Assembly (NCBI GenBank): GCA_905373325.1
Contig: CAJPTB010000025.1
Coordinates: 1 to 11,533, forward strand
Origin: an uncultured Ancrocorticia sp.
GTDB taxonomy: Bacteria > Actinomycetota > Actinomycetes > Actinomycetales > Actinomycetaceae
Direction of reading: 5' to 3'
Length of the DNA: 11,533 nucleotides
In this document: in pieces, positions 1-6,884 of the stretch
Position numbering within the stretch: the stretch's first letter is position 1
Layout: each line of letters begins with the position of its first letter
Translations under genes and position numbers: made by a program
Notes under the pieces: model-generated
Database searches by the model: none
What the model was told of the DNA's origin: nothing
What the model saw: the letters and a program-made list of their open reading frames with translations, nothing else

Positions 1-214
1 GTTCGGAATCGGAGGCTCTGCGCCGGGTGCGCGCAGCGGGCCGCCGCACGCGGGCGGAGCGAACCGCCTTTCCCCCGCTTTCGCCCTGTCCTTCTTGACC
101 CGTCCCGCCTTGGCCGTCGTTGTTCGAGGCGGCTTCGTCTCCCCGGCCGTCGCCGACGGGGGACGCTGGCCCGTTGTGCGGATTTTCCCGCTCGTCCGTA
201 ACAAAATCAGACAT
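1..214 (-). CDS. 5' part of an unidentified protein with a disordered N-terminus (partial)
   Basis: An open reading frame starts at the ATG complementary to 212-214 and runs off the left edge of the window (71 codons visible). A strong Shine-Dalgarno (GGGAG, complement of 222-226) sits 7 nt upstream of the start. Third positions become strongly G/C after the first codons, which supports real coding. The visible protein begins MSDFVTDEREN, continues as a Gly/Gln/Glu/Asp-rich stretch, and then becomes Arg/Ala/Pro-rich (VRRPAARTRRRAS). It has no signal peptide, membrane segment or recognisable domain. Basic, low-complexity N-terminal extensions of this sort occur in actinobacterial RNase E/G and Rho proteins, but nothing seen here decides that. 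It is divergent from cydA across a 414-nt region that could carry promoters for both. I am fairly sure it is a gene and do not know its function. Confidence 0.6.
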   Translation of the reverse strand, partial: MSDFVTDERENPHNGPASPVGDGRGDEAASNNDGQGGTGQEGQGESGGKAVRSARVRRPAARTRRRASDSE

Positions 215-220
215 ACGTAT
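213..220. repeat. ATACGTAT palindrome, copy 1
   Basis: An 8-bp self-complementary A+T-rich word lies between the ribosome binding site and the ATG of the minus-strand gene, overlapping its first two start-codon bases. With the preceding C (CATACGTAT) it recurs at 388-396. Such a word is rare by composition in this GC-rich DNA. A role as an operator half of a pair is only inference. Confidence 0.4.
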
Positions 221-345
221 TCTCCCACCGGGAGGCACCCCCGCAACGTGCCGTCGCCGGCTTATGTATCGCGGCTGACCGCGGAAGTCTCATGACAGGC
301 GCACCGGCGGCGACGCTCTTGCGGCGCACAGTGCGGCCTCTCCAA

Positions 346-369
346 TTGGGATTATGCGGGAAATCCCAA
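346..369. promoter_or_regulatory. Candidate operator: TTGGGATT-N8-AATCCCAA inverted repeat
   Basis: Two perfect 8-nt arms are separated by 8 nt, giving a 24-bp dyad centred about 270 bp upstream of the cydA start. A nested shorter dyad, GGGA-AA-TCCC (358-367), shares the right arm. The form (8+8+8) is typical of a site for a dimeric DNA-binding protein rather than a terminator, because no T-run follows. The half-site TTGGGA is loosely like the mycobacterial DosR half-site (TTSGGGACT), but the spacing does not match that box, so assignment to the response regulator at 8635-9282 is speculative. Confidence 0.45.
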
Positions 370-373
370 AACT

Positions 374-386
374 GACAAGCATTGTC
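374..386. promoter_or_regulatory. Candidate operator: GACAA-N3-TTGTC inverted repeat
   Basis: A 13-bp dyad with perfect 5-nt arms begins 4 bp after the 346-369 repeat. It fits no regulator consensus I know well: it is not Rex (TTGTGA-N6-TCACAA) and not FNR (TTGAT-N4-ATCAA). Its position between two other dyads suggests a multi-site control region. Confidence 0.35.
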
Positions 387-388
387 TC

Positions 389-396
389 ATACGTAT
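389..396. repeat. ATACGTAT palindrome, copy 2
   Basis: Second copy of the word at 213-220, 176 bp away, in the same intergenic region. It lies 3 bp downstream of the GACAA-N3-TTGTC dyad (374-386). The shared block is CATACGTAT, and the flanks differ. Confidence 0.4.
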
Positions 397-484
397 CTGG
401 AAACGGAACGACGAAACACGCGAAATCCATTCCACACCACAGCTTTCTCAAGAGGCTCCACGGTGTCTTTCCCCCGAAAAGCAC

Positions 485-517
485 ATCGACCTGAAAGGAA
501 GTTGCTTTGGTGTCGAT
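485..517 (+). promoter_or_regulatory. Hairpin upstream of cydA
   Basis: ATCGAC (485-490) pairs with GTCGAT (512-517). After a 3x3 internal loop, AAAG (494-497) pairs with CTTT (505-508) around a 7-nt loop. It ends 111 bp before the preferred cydA start. No T-run follows, so it is not a standard intrinsic terminator. It could be a leader RNA structure or a protein site, or chance. Confidence 0.3.
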
Positions 518-615
518 TATGAATTAACAGCGCGGGCAAGAGCTTTCCCGACGATTTGTAAGATCGCGGCGGAAATCTGTTCTACACTGGAAGAGTTCAA
601 TCGGACCATGCCCAC

Positions 616-621
616 GGAAGG
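616..621 (+). promoter_or_regulatory. Ribosome binding site deciding the cydA start
   Basis: GGAAGG lies 7 nt before the ATG at 629 and 4 nt before the ATG at 626. The upstream ATG at 608 has GGAAGAG at 589-595, a long 12-nt spacing. The site, and the usual start of CydA proteins a few residues before the Leu-Ala-Arg-Trp-Gln-Phe motif, favour 629. Confidence 0.6.
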
Positions 622-628
622 CTCAATG

Positions 629-2092
629 ATGGAAGCTTTCGAACTGGCACGCTGGCAATTCGGCATCACAACCGTGTACCACTTCTACCAGGTGCCTCTG
701 ACAATCGGCCTGTCCACACTCGTGGCCGTCATGCAGACGAAGGCCCGCCGCTCCGGCGACCCCGCATGGCAGAAGGCGACCGATTTCTTTGGAAAGATTC
801 TGCTCATCAATTTCGCCTTGGGCGTGGCGACGGGAATCGTTCAGGAGTTCCAGTTCGGAATGAACTGGTCGGAGTATTCCCGCTTCGTCGGCGACATTTT
901 CGGAGCGCCCCTGGCTTTCGAGGCCCTGCTCGCGTTCTTCCTGGAATCGACCTTCTTGGGCCTGTGGATCTTCGGCAAGAATCGCCTTTCCCCGAAGCTC
1001 CACAACATGTGCATCTGGCTCCTGGCAATCGGCACGATGCTTTCCGGCTTCTTCATTCTCGCCGCCAACTCGTTCATGCAAAATCCGACGGGCGCCGTCG
1101 TCAACCGCCAGACGGGACGGCTCGAACTGGACGGAATCGGCGGCTTTTTCCGAGTGCTGTTCTCGGAAACCTCCCTTTACACCTTCGCCCACACGATCAG
1201 CGCCGCCTTCCTCGTCGCCGGCGGGCTCGTGGCGGGGCTCTGCTTTTGGTGGATGGCCCGTTCGCGTCGCAAAACGGGAAGCGAGGAGGAAGCCCGCAAA
1301 TACTGGAAGCCCGCGGCCAAGGTCGGCCTCGTTGCGATGCTTGTCTCGTCGTGCATCGCCATCGGATCCGGCCACTTCATGGGCCAGCACGTCAAGGACA
1401 TTCAGCCCGCCAAGGCCGCGGCGATGATGGGCGTGTGCGAATCGGGAGAGAGCCACGACCTCGTCATCGCCATGTGGACGTCCGACTGCGACGGCCCCCA
1501 GCTGACCCTGCCGTTCCCCGGCGGGCTCGAATCGTTCATGGCCACCAACCATTTTTCGGGCAAAGAATCCTTCCTCAAGGGCTTGGACGAGGTCAACGCC
1601 GAGCTGAAGGCCAAGTACGCCGACGTCTACGGATCCGACCAGGACTACCGGCCGAATCTGACGGTCACCTTCTGGTCCTTCAGAGCCATGATGGGCATCG
1701 GCTTCCTGGGACTGGCGATGTCGATCTTCGGCCTCTACTCGCTGCGCGGAAACAAGGTCGAGAAGTCCGAGAGAATGGGCAGACTCTGGCTTTTGGCCAT
1801 TCCCCTGCCTTTCCTGGGCAACTCCTTCGGCTGGCTGCTGACGGAGATGGGGCGCCAGCCGTGGATCGTCAATCCCGGCGAGAACGGCATCATGCTGATG
1901 ACCAACCAGGGCCTGTCGAACTCCGTGAGCGGAGGGACCGTGCTCACGTCGATGGCTGTCTTCACCCTCCTTTACAGCGCTCTGGGGGTCGTTTGGATCG
2001 CGCTGCTGCGGCGTTATGCGCTGGAGGGCATCGACACCCGCAAGAAGACCGTGAAGCTCAACGAGTCCGCCCCCATGACCTTCGCGTACTGA
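629..2092 (+). CDS. cydA: Cytochrome bd quinol oxidase subunit I (CydA)
   Basis: Membrane subunit that carries the three hemes, oxidises quinol and reduces O2 to water. From the ATG at 629 it has 487 residues (494 if the ATG at 608 is used). It starts MEAFELARWQFGITT; His18 is the N-terminal heme ligand. Other family marks are Glu98 and Glu106 in the PLAFEALLAFFLEST helix, His188 (low-spin heme b), Arg352 and Met354 in SFRAMMG, and Glu406 just before GRQPW (408-412). The loop between about 245 and 350 is short, so this is the S type rather than the long Q-loop E. coli type. Cys270 and Cys287 in that loop could form a disulfide, as I recall for mycobacterial CydA. The quinol-site Lys262 is present, but position +5, usually Glu, is Met267. 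cydB follows after 11 nt. Confidence 0.96.
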   Translation: MEAFELARWQFGITTVYHFYQVPLTIGLSTLVAVMQTKARRSGDPAWQKATDFFGKILLINFALGVATGIVQEFQFGMNWSEYSRFVGDIFGAPLAFEALLAFFLESTFLGLWIFGKNRLSPKLHNMCIWLLAIGTMLSGFFILAANSFMQNPTGAVVNRQTGRLELDGIGGFFRVLFSETSLYTFAHTISAAFLVAGGLVAGLCFWWMARSRRKTGSEEEARKYWKPAAKVGLVAMLVSSCIAIGSGHFMGQHVKDIQPAKAAAMMGVCESGESHDLVIAMWTSDCDGPQLTLPFPGGLESFMATNHFSGKESFLKGLDEVNAELKAKYADVYGSDQDYRPNLTVTFWSFRAMMGIGFLGLAMSIFGLYSLRGNKVEKSERMGRLWLLAIPLPFLGNSFGWLLTEMGRQPWIVNPGENGIMLMTNQGLSNSVSGGTVLTSMAVFTLLYSALGVVWIALLRRYALEGIDTRKKTVKLNESAPMTFAY

Positions 2093-2103
2093 AAGGAACG
2101 ATC

Positions 2104-3228
2104 GTGGAACTGACAACCATTCAGCTTCTCTGGTTCTCCGTCGTCGCGGTGCTGTGGATCGGCTACCTCGCGCTGGAAGGATTCGACTTCGGCGTCGCGA
2201 TGCTGCTGAAGGTCCTTCCCAAAACGTCGAAAGAACGGCGCGTCGCGCTCAGCTCCATCGGCCCGCACTGGGACGGAAACGAAGTTTGGGTCCTCACCGC
2301 GGGAGGCGCAACGTTCGCCGCCTTCCCCGAGTGGTACGCGACGATGTTCTCGGGCATGTACCTCGCGCTCATGCTCATTTTGGTCTGCCTCATCGTCCGC
2401 GTCTGCGCCATCGAATGGCGAAAAATGATCGACACCGAGGCGTGGCGCAACCGCTGGGACACAGCCCACACCGTCTCGGCCTGGGTCGTCTCTTTCCTGT
2501 GGGGAGTCGCCTTCGCCAACCTGGTTCAAGGAATGCACATCGAGGTGGGCCACTACGACGACGGCGCCTTTGTGCCCGTCGCGCCTCAGGACGCCGCGAG
2601 CTCGCTGGCTGACAACTACCACTACCTCACGGGCGGATTCTTCTCGCTCATCACCCCTTTCACGGTGCTCGGCGGAATCGTGACCGTAAGCCTCTTCCTT
2701 TCCCACGGCGCCATTTTCCTCACGTTGAAGACCTCGGGCGACCTCCGGAAGCGGGCCCGCGCCTTCGCGAAGAAGTCCATTCTGGCTTCGACGTCCGCCA
2801 CGGCCGTGTGGGCCCTCTGGGCGCAATTCGCCCATACGAACAACGCGATTTCGATCGTTCCCCTGGCTTTGTGCGCGCTGAGCCTCGTCACAGCGGCGGC
2901 ATTCCTCTACAAGGACCGCGAGGGCGCGGCCTTCATGGCCCATTTCGTCGCCATCGCCTTGGCAGTGGTCTTCATCTGGTCCACGATCTTCCCCGACGCC
3001 CTCAAGTCATCCGTGGATTCGCGTTACTCCCTCACTCTCGCTCAAGCCGCGGCCACCGGCAACACGCAGACGATCATGTCGGCCGCCGCGCTCGTCTTCG
3101 TTCCGATCGTCCTCGGGTACACGGTTTGGTCGTACAAGGTTTTCTCGCGGCGCATCTCCGTCGAGCACATCCCCGACGAGACACCGGGCCTGGACCCGAA
3201 GAAGGTCCGGAGCTTCGAGAACGCGTGA
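2104..3228 (+). CDS. cydB: Cytochrome bd quinol oxidase subunit II (CydB)
   Basis: Second core membrane subunit of the bd oxidase, packing against CydA and helping form the proton path to heme d. The GTG start at 2104 gives 374 residues, the normal family length, and AAAGGA lies 6 nt upstream. The family signatures GFDFGVAML (26-34) and GPHWDGNEVWVL (53-64, with the conserved Asp57) are present. About eight hydrophobic helices follow, including LALMLILVCLIVRVCAIEW (87-105) and a last helix near 320-340, then a short polar tail. The same frame is open upstream to 766, but that part lies inside cydA in another frame and is not coding. It is translated just after cydA, so the two subunits are co-expressed; cydD begins 78 nt downstream. 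Confidence 0.96.
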   Translation: MELTTIQLLWFSVVAVLWIGYLALEGFDFGVAMLLKVLPKTSKERRVALSSIGPHWDGNEVWVLTAGGATFAAFPEWYATMFSGMYLALMLILVCLIVRVCAIEWRKMIDTEAWRNRWDTAHTVSAWVVSFLWGVAFANLVQGMHIEVGHYDDGAFVPVAPQDAASSLADNYHYLTGGFFSLITPFTVLGGIVTVSLFLSHGAIFLTLKTSGDLRKRARAFAKKSILASTSATAVWALWAQFAHTNNAISIVPLALCALSLVTAAAFLYKDREGAAFMAHFVAIALAVVFIWSTIFPDALKSSVDSRYSLTLAQAAATGNTQTIMSAAALVFVPIVLGYTVWSYKVFSRRISVEHIPDETPGLDPKKVRSFENA

Positions 3229-3247
3229 GGCCCTTGAGCCCGGGCCT
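3228..3247 (+). other. Short inverted repeat in the cydB-cydD gap
   Basis: AGGCCC (3228-3233) and GGGCCT (3242-3247) form a 6-bp stem with an 8-nt loop right at the cydB stop codon. There is no T-run, so full termination is unlikely. It may trim or pause the transcript, setting different levels of oxidase and transporter. The rest of the 78-nt gap has only a weak TAnnnT-type -10 (TAAGGT, 3273-3278) with no -35. Confidence 0.25.
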
Positions 3248-3306
3248 GGCCCTGGCGGGCGCCGTCGTCCGATAAGGTACGGGGGAATCGACCGAAGGAC
3301 AGATGA

Positions 3307-5040
3307 GTGAAGCCCCTCGACCCCCGACTTTTGCGCCACGCGCGTTCGGCCAGGGCCTATATGGCCTTTCTTGTGGCCGCGGGCATGGCGACGACGATCC
3401 TCGCCGTCGTCCAGTGCTGTGCGACGGCGGCTGCGCTCGCCCGGCTCGTTTCGGGAGGCGGCTCCCCGGCGGGCCTCGGCCTGCCCTTGGGCCTCGTCGC
3501 CGGGGCGTTTGCGGGGAGGGCGCTCGTGGGGTACACACAGGAGGCGGCAGGCCATCGCGCGGCCTTGCGGACCATCGCGCAACTGCGCGGACGCGTCCTC
3601 GATTCCGCGGCGGGAAAGGGGCAGCGCTGGCTCGCCGCCCGGAAGACAAGCTCGACCGTCACGCTCGAACCGTACTTCGTCAGGTTCCTGCCGCAGCTGA
3701 TCCTCACGTGCCTGGCGACGCCGGCCACGCTTGCAGCCGTCGTGTGGCTGGACTGGATCAGCGCCGTCGCGATCCTCGTCTGCTTGCCGCTCATCCCGAT
3801 ATTCATGATCCTCGTGGGGAAGATGACGCAGGCGTACTCAAAAGAGCGCCTGCGAGCCATGCAGCGCCTGGGCTCCCAACTCCTCGACCTTCTCGCCGGC
3901 CTGTCCACCCTCAAGGGGCTCGGCCGCGAATCGGCGCCGCGCAAACGCGTGCGGGACCTTGGCGACTCCTACGCCCGCACCACGATGAAGACGCTCTACG
4001 TCGCCTTTCTTTCGGGGGCCGTACTGGAGTTTCTTGCGACGGTGTCGACGGCGCTCGTCGCCGTCGAGGTCGGCCTGCGCATGGTCGGGGGCGGCCTCGA
4101 CCTCTTCTCCGGCCTCGCGATCATCATGCTCACCCCCGAGTGCTTCAAGCCGCTTCGGGAGGTCGGGGCGCAGTTCCATGCCTCCGCCGACGGCGTCGCC
4201 GCAGCCGAAAGCGTCTTCGACGTGCTCGAAAGCGAGGGCGAGGCAGAGGCTTCGCGACAATCGGAGGCTTCGGGGAAGGCGGCCTCGGACCTGCCCTGCC
4301 CCGACCTGGCTGTTTCACCCGTGGTCTTCGACCGGCTCAGCGTCGCCTCCCCGGGGCGCGCAACCGTCGCCCCTTTCGACCTGACGGCCCGCATCGAGCC
4401 CGGCAAAGTGACGGTTCTCCGCGGGAGGTCCGGTGCGGGCAAGTCCACCGCGGCGGCCGTCGTCCTAGGGCTTGTCTCTCCGACGTCGGGAAGCGCGAGG
4501 ATCGGGCGCACGCCGATCGAACGCATCTCGAAGGAGAGCCTGTGGGGGCAGATCTCGTGGGTTCCCCAGCGGCCGGCGATCCTTCCCGGGACCGTGCTCG
4601 AGAACATGGGCTGCCCCCTCGGAGGCGAGCTCGAACGGGCGGCCTCCGTCACGGGTTTCGACGAAGTCGTGGCCTGTCTGTCCGACGGCTGGAACACCAG
4701 AATCGGCCACGGCGGGACCGGCCTGTCGGTGGGTCAGCGACAGCGTTTGGCGCTTGCGCGCGCCCTTGTGAAACCTCGGCCTTTCGTGCTTCTCGACGAG
4801 CCTTCGGCCCACCTCGACGCGGCCTCCGAAGAGCTCGTCGCACGCGCAGTGCGCGAGCTGCGCGCAACGGGGCACACGGTGCTCGCCGTCGCCCATAGGT
4901 CGGCGCTCATCGAGGAGGCCGATGCGGTGATCGACGTCGCAGCCAGAAGCGACGCCCCCGAAAGAAATCAGGCCCCGGAAGCAGCCGAAGCGGCGGAAAA
5001 CGACGCGACGGACCCGACGTCGACGGGAGGAGGGCGATGA
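3307..5040 (+). CDS. cydD: ABC transporter CydD, heterodimeric cytochrome bd assembly exporter
   Basis: Membrane-plus-ATPase half-transporter that pairs with CydC. The CydDC complex is required for bd oxidase assembly; it was first described as a cysteine/glutathione exporter and more recently as a heme transporter. The GTG at 3307 (GAAGGA 7 nt upstream) gives 577 residues starting with the CydD hallmark MKPLDPRLLRHAR. The six-helix domain is about 17-275 and includes PLIPIFMILVGK and DLLAGLSTLKGLGR (194-207). The ATPase domain has Walker A GRSGAGKST (373-381), Q-loop Gln421, signature LSVGQ (473-477; Val replaces the usual Gly), Walker B FVLLDEP (493-499), D-loop SAHLD and switch His530. The C-terminal tail from about 546 is Ala/Glu-rich and probably disordered. 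Its stop overlaps the cydC start (ATGA). An ATG at 3303 is in another frame and is not the start. Confidence 0.94.
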   Translation: MKPLDPRLLRHARSARAYMAFLVAAGMATTILAVVQCCATAAALARLVSGGGSPAGLGLPLGLVAGAFAGRALVGYTQEAAGHRAALRTIAQLRGRVLDSAAGKGQRWLAARKTSSTVTLEPYFVRFLPQLILTCLATPATLAAVVWLDWISAVAILVCLPLIPIFMILVGKMTQAYSKERLRAMQRLGSQLLDLLAGLSTLKGLGRESAPRKRVRDLGDSYARTTMKTLYVAFLSGAVLEFLATVSTALVAVEVGLRMVGGGLDLFSGLAIIMLTPECFKPLREVGAQFHASADGVAAAESVFDVLESEGEAEASRQSEASGKAASDLPCPDLAVSPVVFDRLSVASPGRATVAPFDLTARIEPGKVTVLRGRSGAGKSTAAAVVLGLVSPTSGSARIGRTPIERISKESLWGQISWVPQRPAILPGTVLENMGCPLGGELERAASVTGFDEVVACLSDGWNTRIGHGGTGLSVGQRQRLALARALVKPRPFVLLDEPSAHLDAASEELVARAVRELRATGHTVLAVAHRSALIEEADAVIDVAARSDAPERNQAPEAAEAAENDATDPTSTGGGR

Positions 5041-6884
5041 AGGCGCTGCCCAAATCGGAGCGCATCGCCTTGCGGCGCGTCTTTGCCCTGCTCGGCGTCG
5101 CGAAGGCCCCGCTGGCCTGGTCCGTCGTCACGGGGGTTGCGACGCTCGTGTGCGCCGTCGGGCTTGCAGCGGTCTCCGCCTGGCTCATCGCCCGCGCCTC
5201 GCAGACGCCGCTTGTGGCCTCCCTGGCCTTGGCGGCGACGATCGTCCGAGCCTTCGGCGCGAGCCGCCCCGTTTTCCGCTACCTTCGGCAGCTGACGAGC
5301 CACTCCGTAGCGCTTCGAGGCATGTCGAATCTGCGGTCGGCCGTCTACTCGAGGCTCGCCGACTCGCGCATCGACAGGGTGACGCAGATACGTCGGGGCG
5401 ACCTTTTGGCGCGCACGGGCAGGGACGTCGAGGCCGTCGGCGACCTCGTGGTGCGCGCTTTGCTGCCCATCGCCGTGGCGGTCTTCGCCTCGGCGGCAAG
5501 CGTGGCAGTCGTCGCCTTCTTCTCCCCCGCCGTCGCCCTGACGCTCGCCTGCTGCCTGGCCGCAGCGGGCCTTGTCGGTCCGTACGCGTCGATGCGCGGA
5601 GCGCGCCTGGCGGAAATCCAGCAGGTCGAGGACAGGGCGGAGCTCGCCGCGCTTTCGCTCACCATGCTCGAATCCAGCGACGAACTGCGCGTCTCCGGGC
5701 GGATGGGCGCTCTCGCGTCGGCTTTGGACGACGCCGAACGGAGGATCTTCGCCAATCGCGACGCCGCCGCCAGGCCGGGCGCCCTCTTCTCGGCAATCGA
5801 GACCTTGGCAACGGGATGCGCCGTCCTCGCCGCACTTGTCGTCGGCGGAGGCGAAGTGGCAGGCGGAGCCCTCACACCCGTCGAGCTGGCAATTGTCGCC
5901 CTCGTGCCGCTCGCGGCCTTCGAAGCGGTCGATCCCCTCGGCGAGGCGGCCGTGCAGCTCGTTCGATCGGCGGCGGCTTCGAAACGGATACTCGACCTGC
6001 TTGACGGCGCACAGGCCGCCGATCCCGCCGAATCCACGCCGGCAAGCTCCGGAACGAACGCGGATGTCGCGAAGCCGGGCGCCGCGACGCGCCGGACCGC
6101 CGGGAGCTTCGCCGCGTCCAGCCCCGCCGAGACGGGGACCGCCGCCGAGAGCCTGGTTGCGAAGGGCCTCGTCATCGGCTGGCCGGGCGGACCCGAGCTG
6201 AGCGCCCCCATCGACCTCGCCGTCGGGCGCGGCTCGTCCCTCGCCGTCGTCGGACCGTCGGGAATAGGCAAGACGACGCTTCTCTACACACTCGCCGGGA
6301 TGCTCGAGCCCAAGGCGGGGTCGGTCCTGCTTGGCGGCAGGCCTGTTCATCTCATCCCGCGCGCGGAAGTCTCGACGTCTTTGACGCTGACGGCCGAGGA
6401 CGCCCACCTGTTCGCGACGAGCATCCTGGAGAACCTGAGGGTTGCCCGCCGGGATGTGTCGGAAGAGGAGGCCGCCGGGCTGCTGGTCAAAGCGGGGCTG
6501 GGACCGTGGCTGGCGGAGCTTCCCGACGGCGTCCACACCGTCCTGGGCGCCGAGGCGACGACGGTTTCGGGAGGCGAACGCAGGCGACTCCTCCTCGCTC
6601 GGGCCCTCGCTTCCGCCGCCGACTTCCTGTTGATCGACGAGCCGGCCGAGCACCTCGACGGGGAAACGGCGGACGCGCTCATCCGAGACCTTGCAGCCAC
6701 GGAGGGCAAGACGGTCATTCTCGTCTCACACCGCCTGACAGCGCTCGAAGGGGTCGATTCCGTCGTCGTCCTCGACAAGGTCGGCGAAAAGGCCCGCGTT
6801 CTCGCGCAAGGCGCCCACGACGAGCTCACCGCTTCGCTTCCCGCCTACCGATGGTCGCTTTCACGAGAGGAGAGCAGCCGATGA
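5037..6884 (+). CDS. cydC: ABC transporter CydC, heterodimeric cytochrome bd assembly exporter
   Basis: Partner of CydD in the membrane exporter needed to assemble the bd oxidase. The ATG at 5037 overlaps the cydD stop (ATGA) and has GGAGG 6 nt upstream, so the pair is probably translationally coupled. It has 615 residues. The N-terminal membrane domain contains the CydC-type stretch GLAAVSAWLIARASQTP (42-58) and RAFGASRPVFRYLRQLTSH (71-89). An Ala/Pro/Thr-rich linker (about 323-372) joins the ATPase domain: Walker A GPSGIGKTT (406-414), signature VSGGE (510-514), Walker B FLLIDEP (530-536), D-loop AEHLD and switch His565. At the Q-loop, where Gln is expected (in CydC usually A-Q-D-x-H), the residue is Glu454 (TAEDAHLF). 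The GAG codon is at 6396-6398. The last four nucleotides overlap the histidine kinase start. Confidence 0.94.
   Translation: MKALPKSERIALRRVFALLGVAKAPLAWSVVTGVATLVCAVGLAAVSAWLIARASQTPLVASLALAATIVRAFGASRPVFRYLRQLTSHSVALRGMSNLRSAVYSRLADSRIDRVTQIRRGDLLARTGRDVEAVGDLVVRALLPIAVAVFASAASVAVVAFFSPAVALTLACCLAAAGLVGPYASMRGARLAEIQQVEDRAELAALSLTMLESSDELRVSGRMGALASALDDAERRIFANRDAAARPGALFSAIETLATGCAVLAALVVGGGEVAGGALTPVELAIVALVPLAAFEAVDPLGEAAVQLVRSAAASKRILDLLDGAQAADPAESTPASSGTNADVAKPGAATRRTAGSFAASSPAETGTAAESLVAKGLVIGWPGGPELSAPIDLAVGRGSSLAVVGPSGIGKTTLLYTLAGMLEPKAGSVLLGGRPVHLIPRAEVSTSLTLTAEDAHLFATSILENLRVARRDVSEEEAAGLLVKAGLGPWLAELPDGVHTVLGAEATTVSGGERRRLLLARALASAADFLLIDEPAEHLDGETADALIRDLAATEGKTVILVSHRLTALEGVDSVVVLDKVGEKARVLAQGAHDELTASLPAYRWSLSREESSR

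Larger units (their letters stand above)
215..628. other. Divergent intergenic region rich in dyad symmetries (no gene)
   Basis: This 414-nt stretch separates the minus-strand partial gene from cydA. I see no convincing gene: the short open frames at 95-295 (+) and 290-484 (-) lack a ribosome binding site and normal codon use. From about 340 to 600 it is clearly more A+T-rich than the genes. Perfect or near-perfect dyads occur at 213-220, 250-261 (GCCG-N4-CGGC), 270-283 (CGCGG-N4-CCGCG), 325-335 (CGCAC-N-GTGCG), 346-369, 374-386, 389-396 and 485-517. No convincing -35/-10 pair for cydA could be fixed; TAAGAT at 559-564 is a possible -10 without a good -35. The region is the natural place for oxygen- or redox-dependent control of the cyd operon. 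Confidence 0.7.

Noticed and set aside
346..369. Treating the inverted repeat as a true DosR box
   Set aside because: DosR boxes are compact 20-bp palindromes of the GGGACT/AGTCCC type. This one has an 8-bp gap and lacks the C-T/A-G steps, so only a generic operator is claimed.
374..386. Rex or FNR/CRP site upstream of cydA
   Set aside because: GACAA-N3-TTGTC does not fit the arm sequence or spacing of Rex or FNR/CRP consensus sites.
401..426. Degenerate repeats of an ACGRAA-like word in the cydA upstream region
   Set aside because: Units differ in length and sequence, so chance in a purine-rich stretch is more likely.
95..484. Two short frames, 95-295 (+) and 290-484 (-), as small genes
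   Set aside because: No ribosome site or codon bias. The first lies largely antisense to the better supported partial gene at 1-214.
766..2103. The CydB reading frame is open far upstream, suggesting an 820-residue protein
   Set aside because: Upstream of 2104 it lies inside cydA in another frame, is Arg/Pro-rich shadow sequence, and a GTG start with a good ribosome site gives a normal-length CydB.
623..2116. 497-codon open frame antisense to cydA
   Set aside because: Third-position GC bias of cydA opens this frame; the translation is low-complexity Gln/Glu/Arg/His-rich with no family features.
3303..4898. 531-codon frame starting at ATG 3303 inside cydD
   Set aside because: It is an out-of-frame shadow rich in Arg/Pro/Gly. 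The GTG at 3307 gives a full CydD with all ABC motifs.
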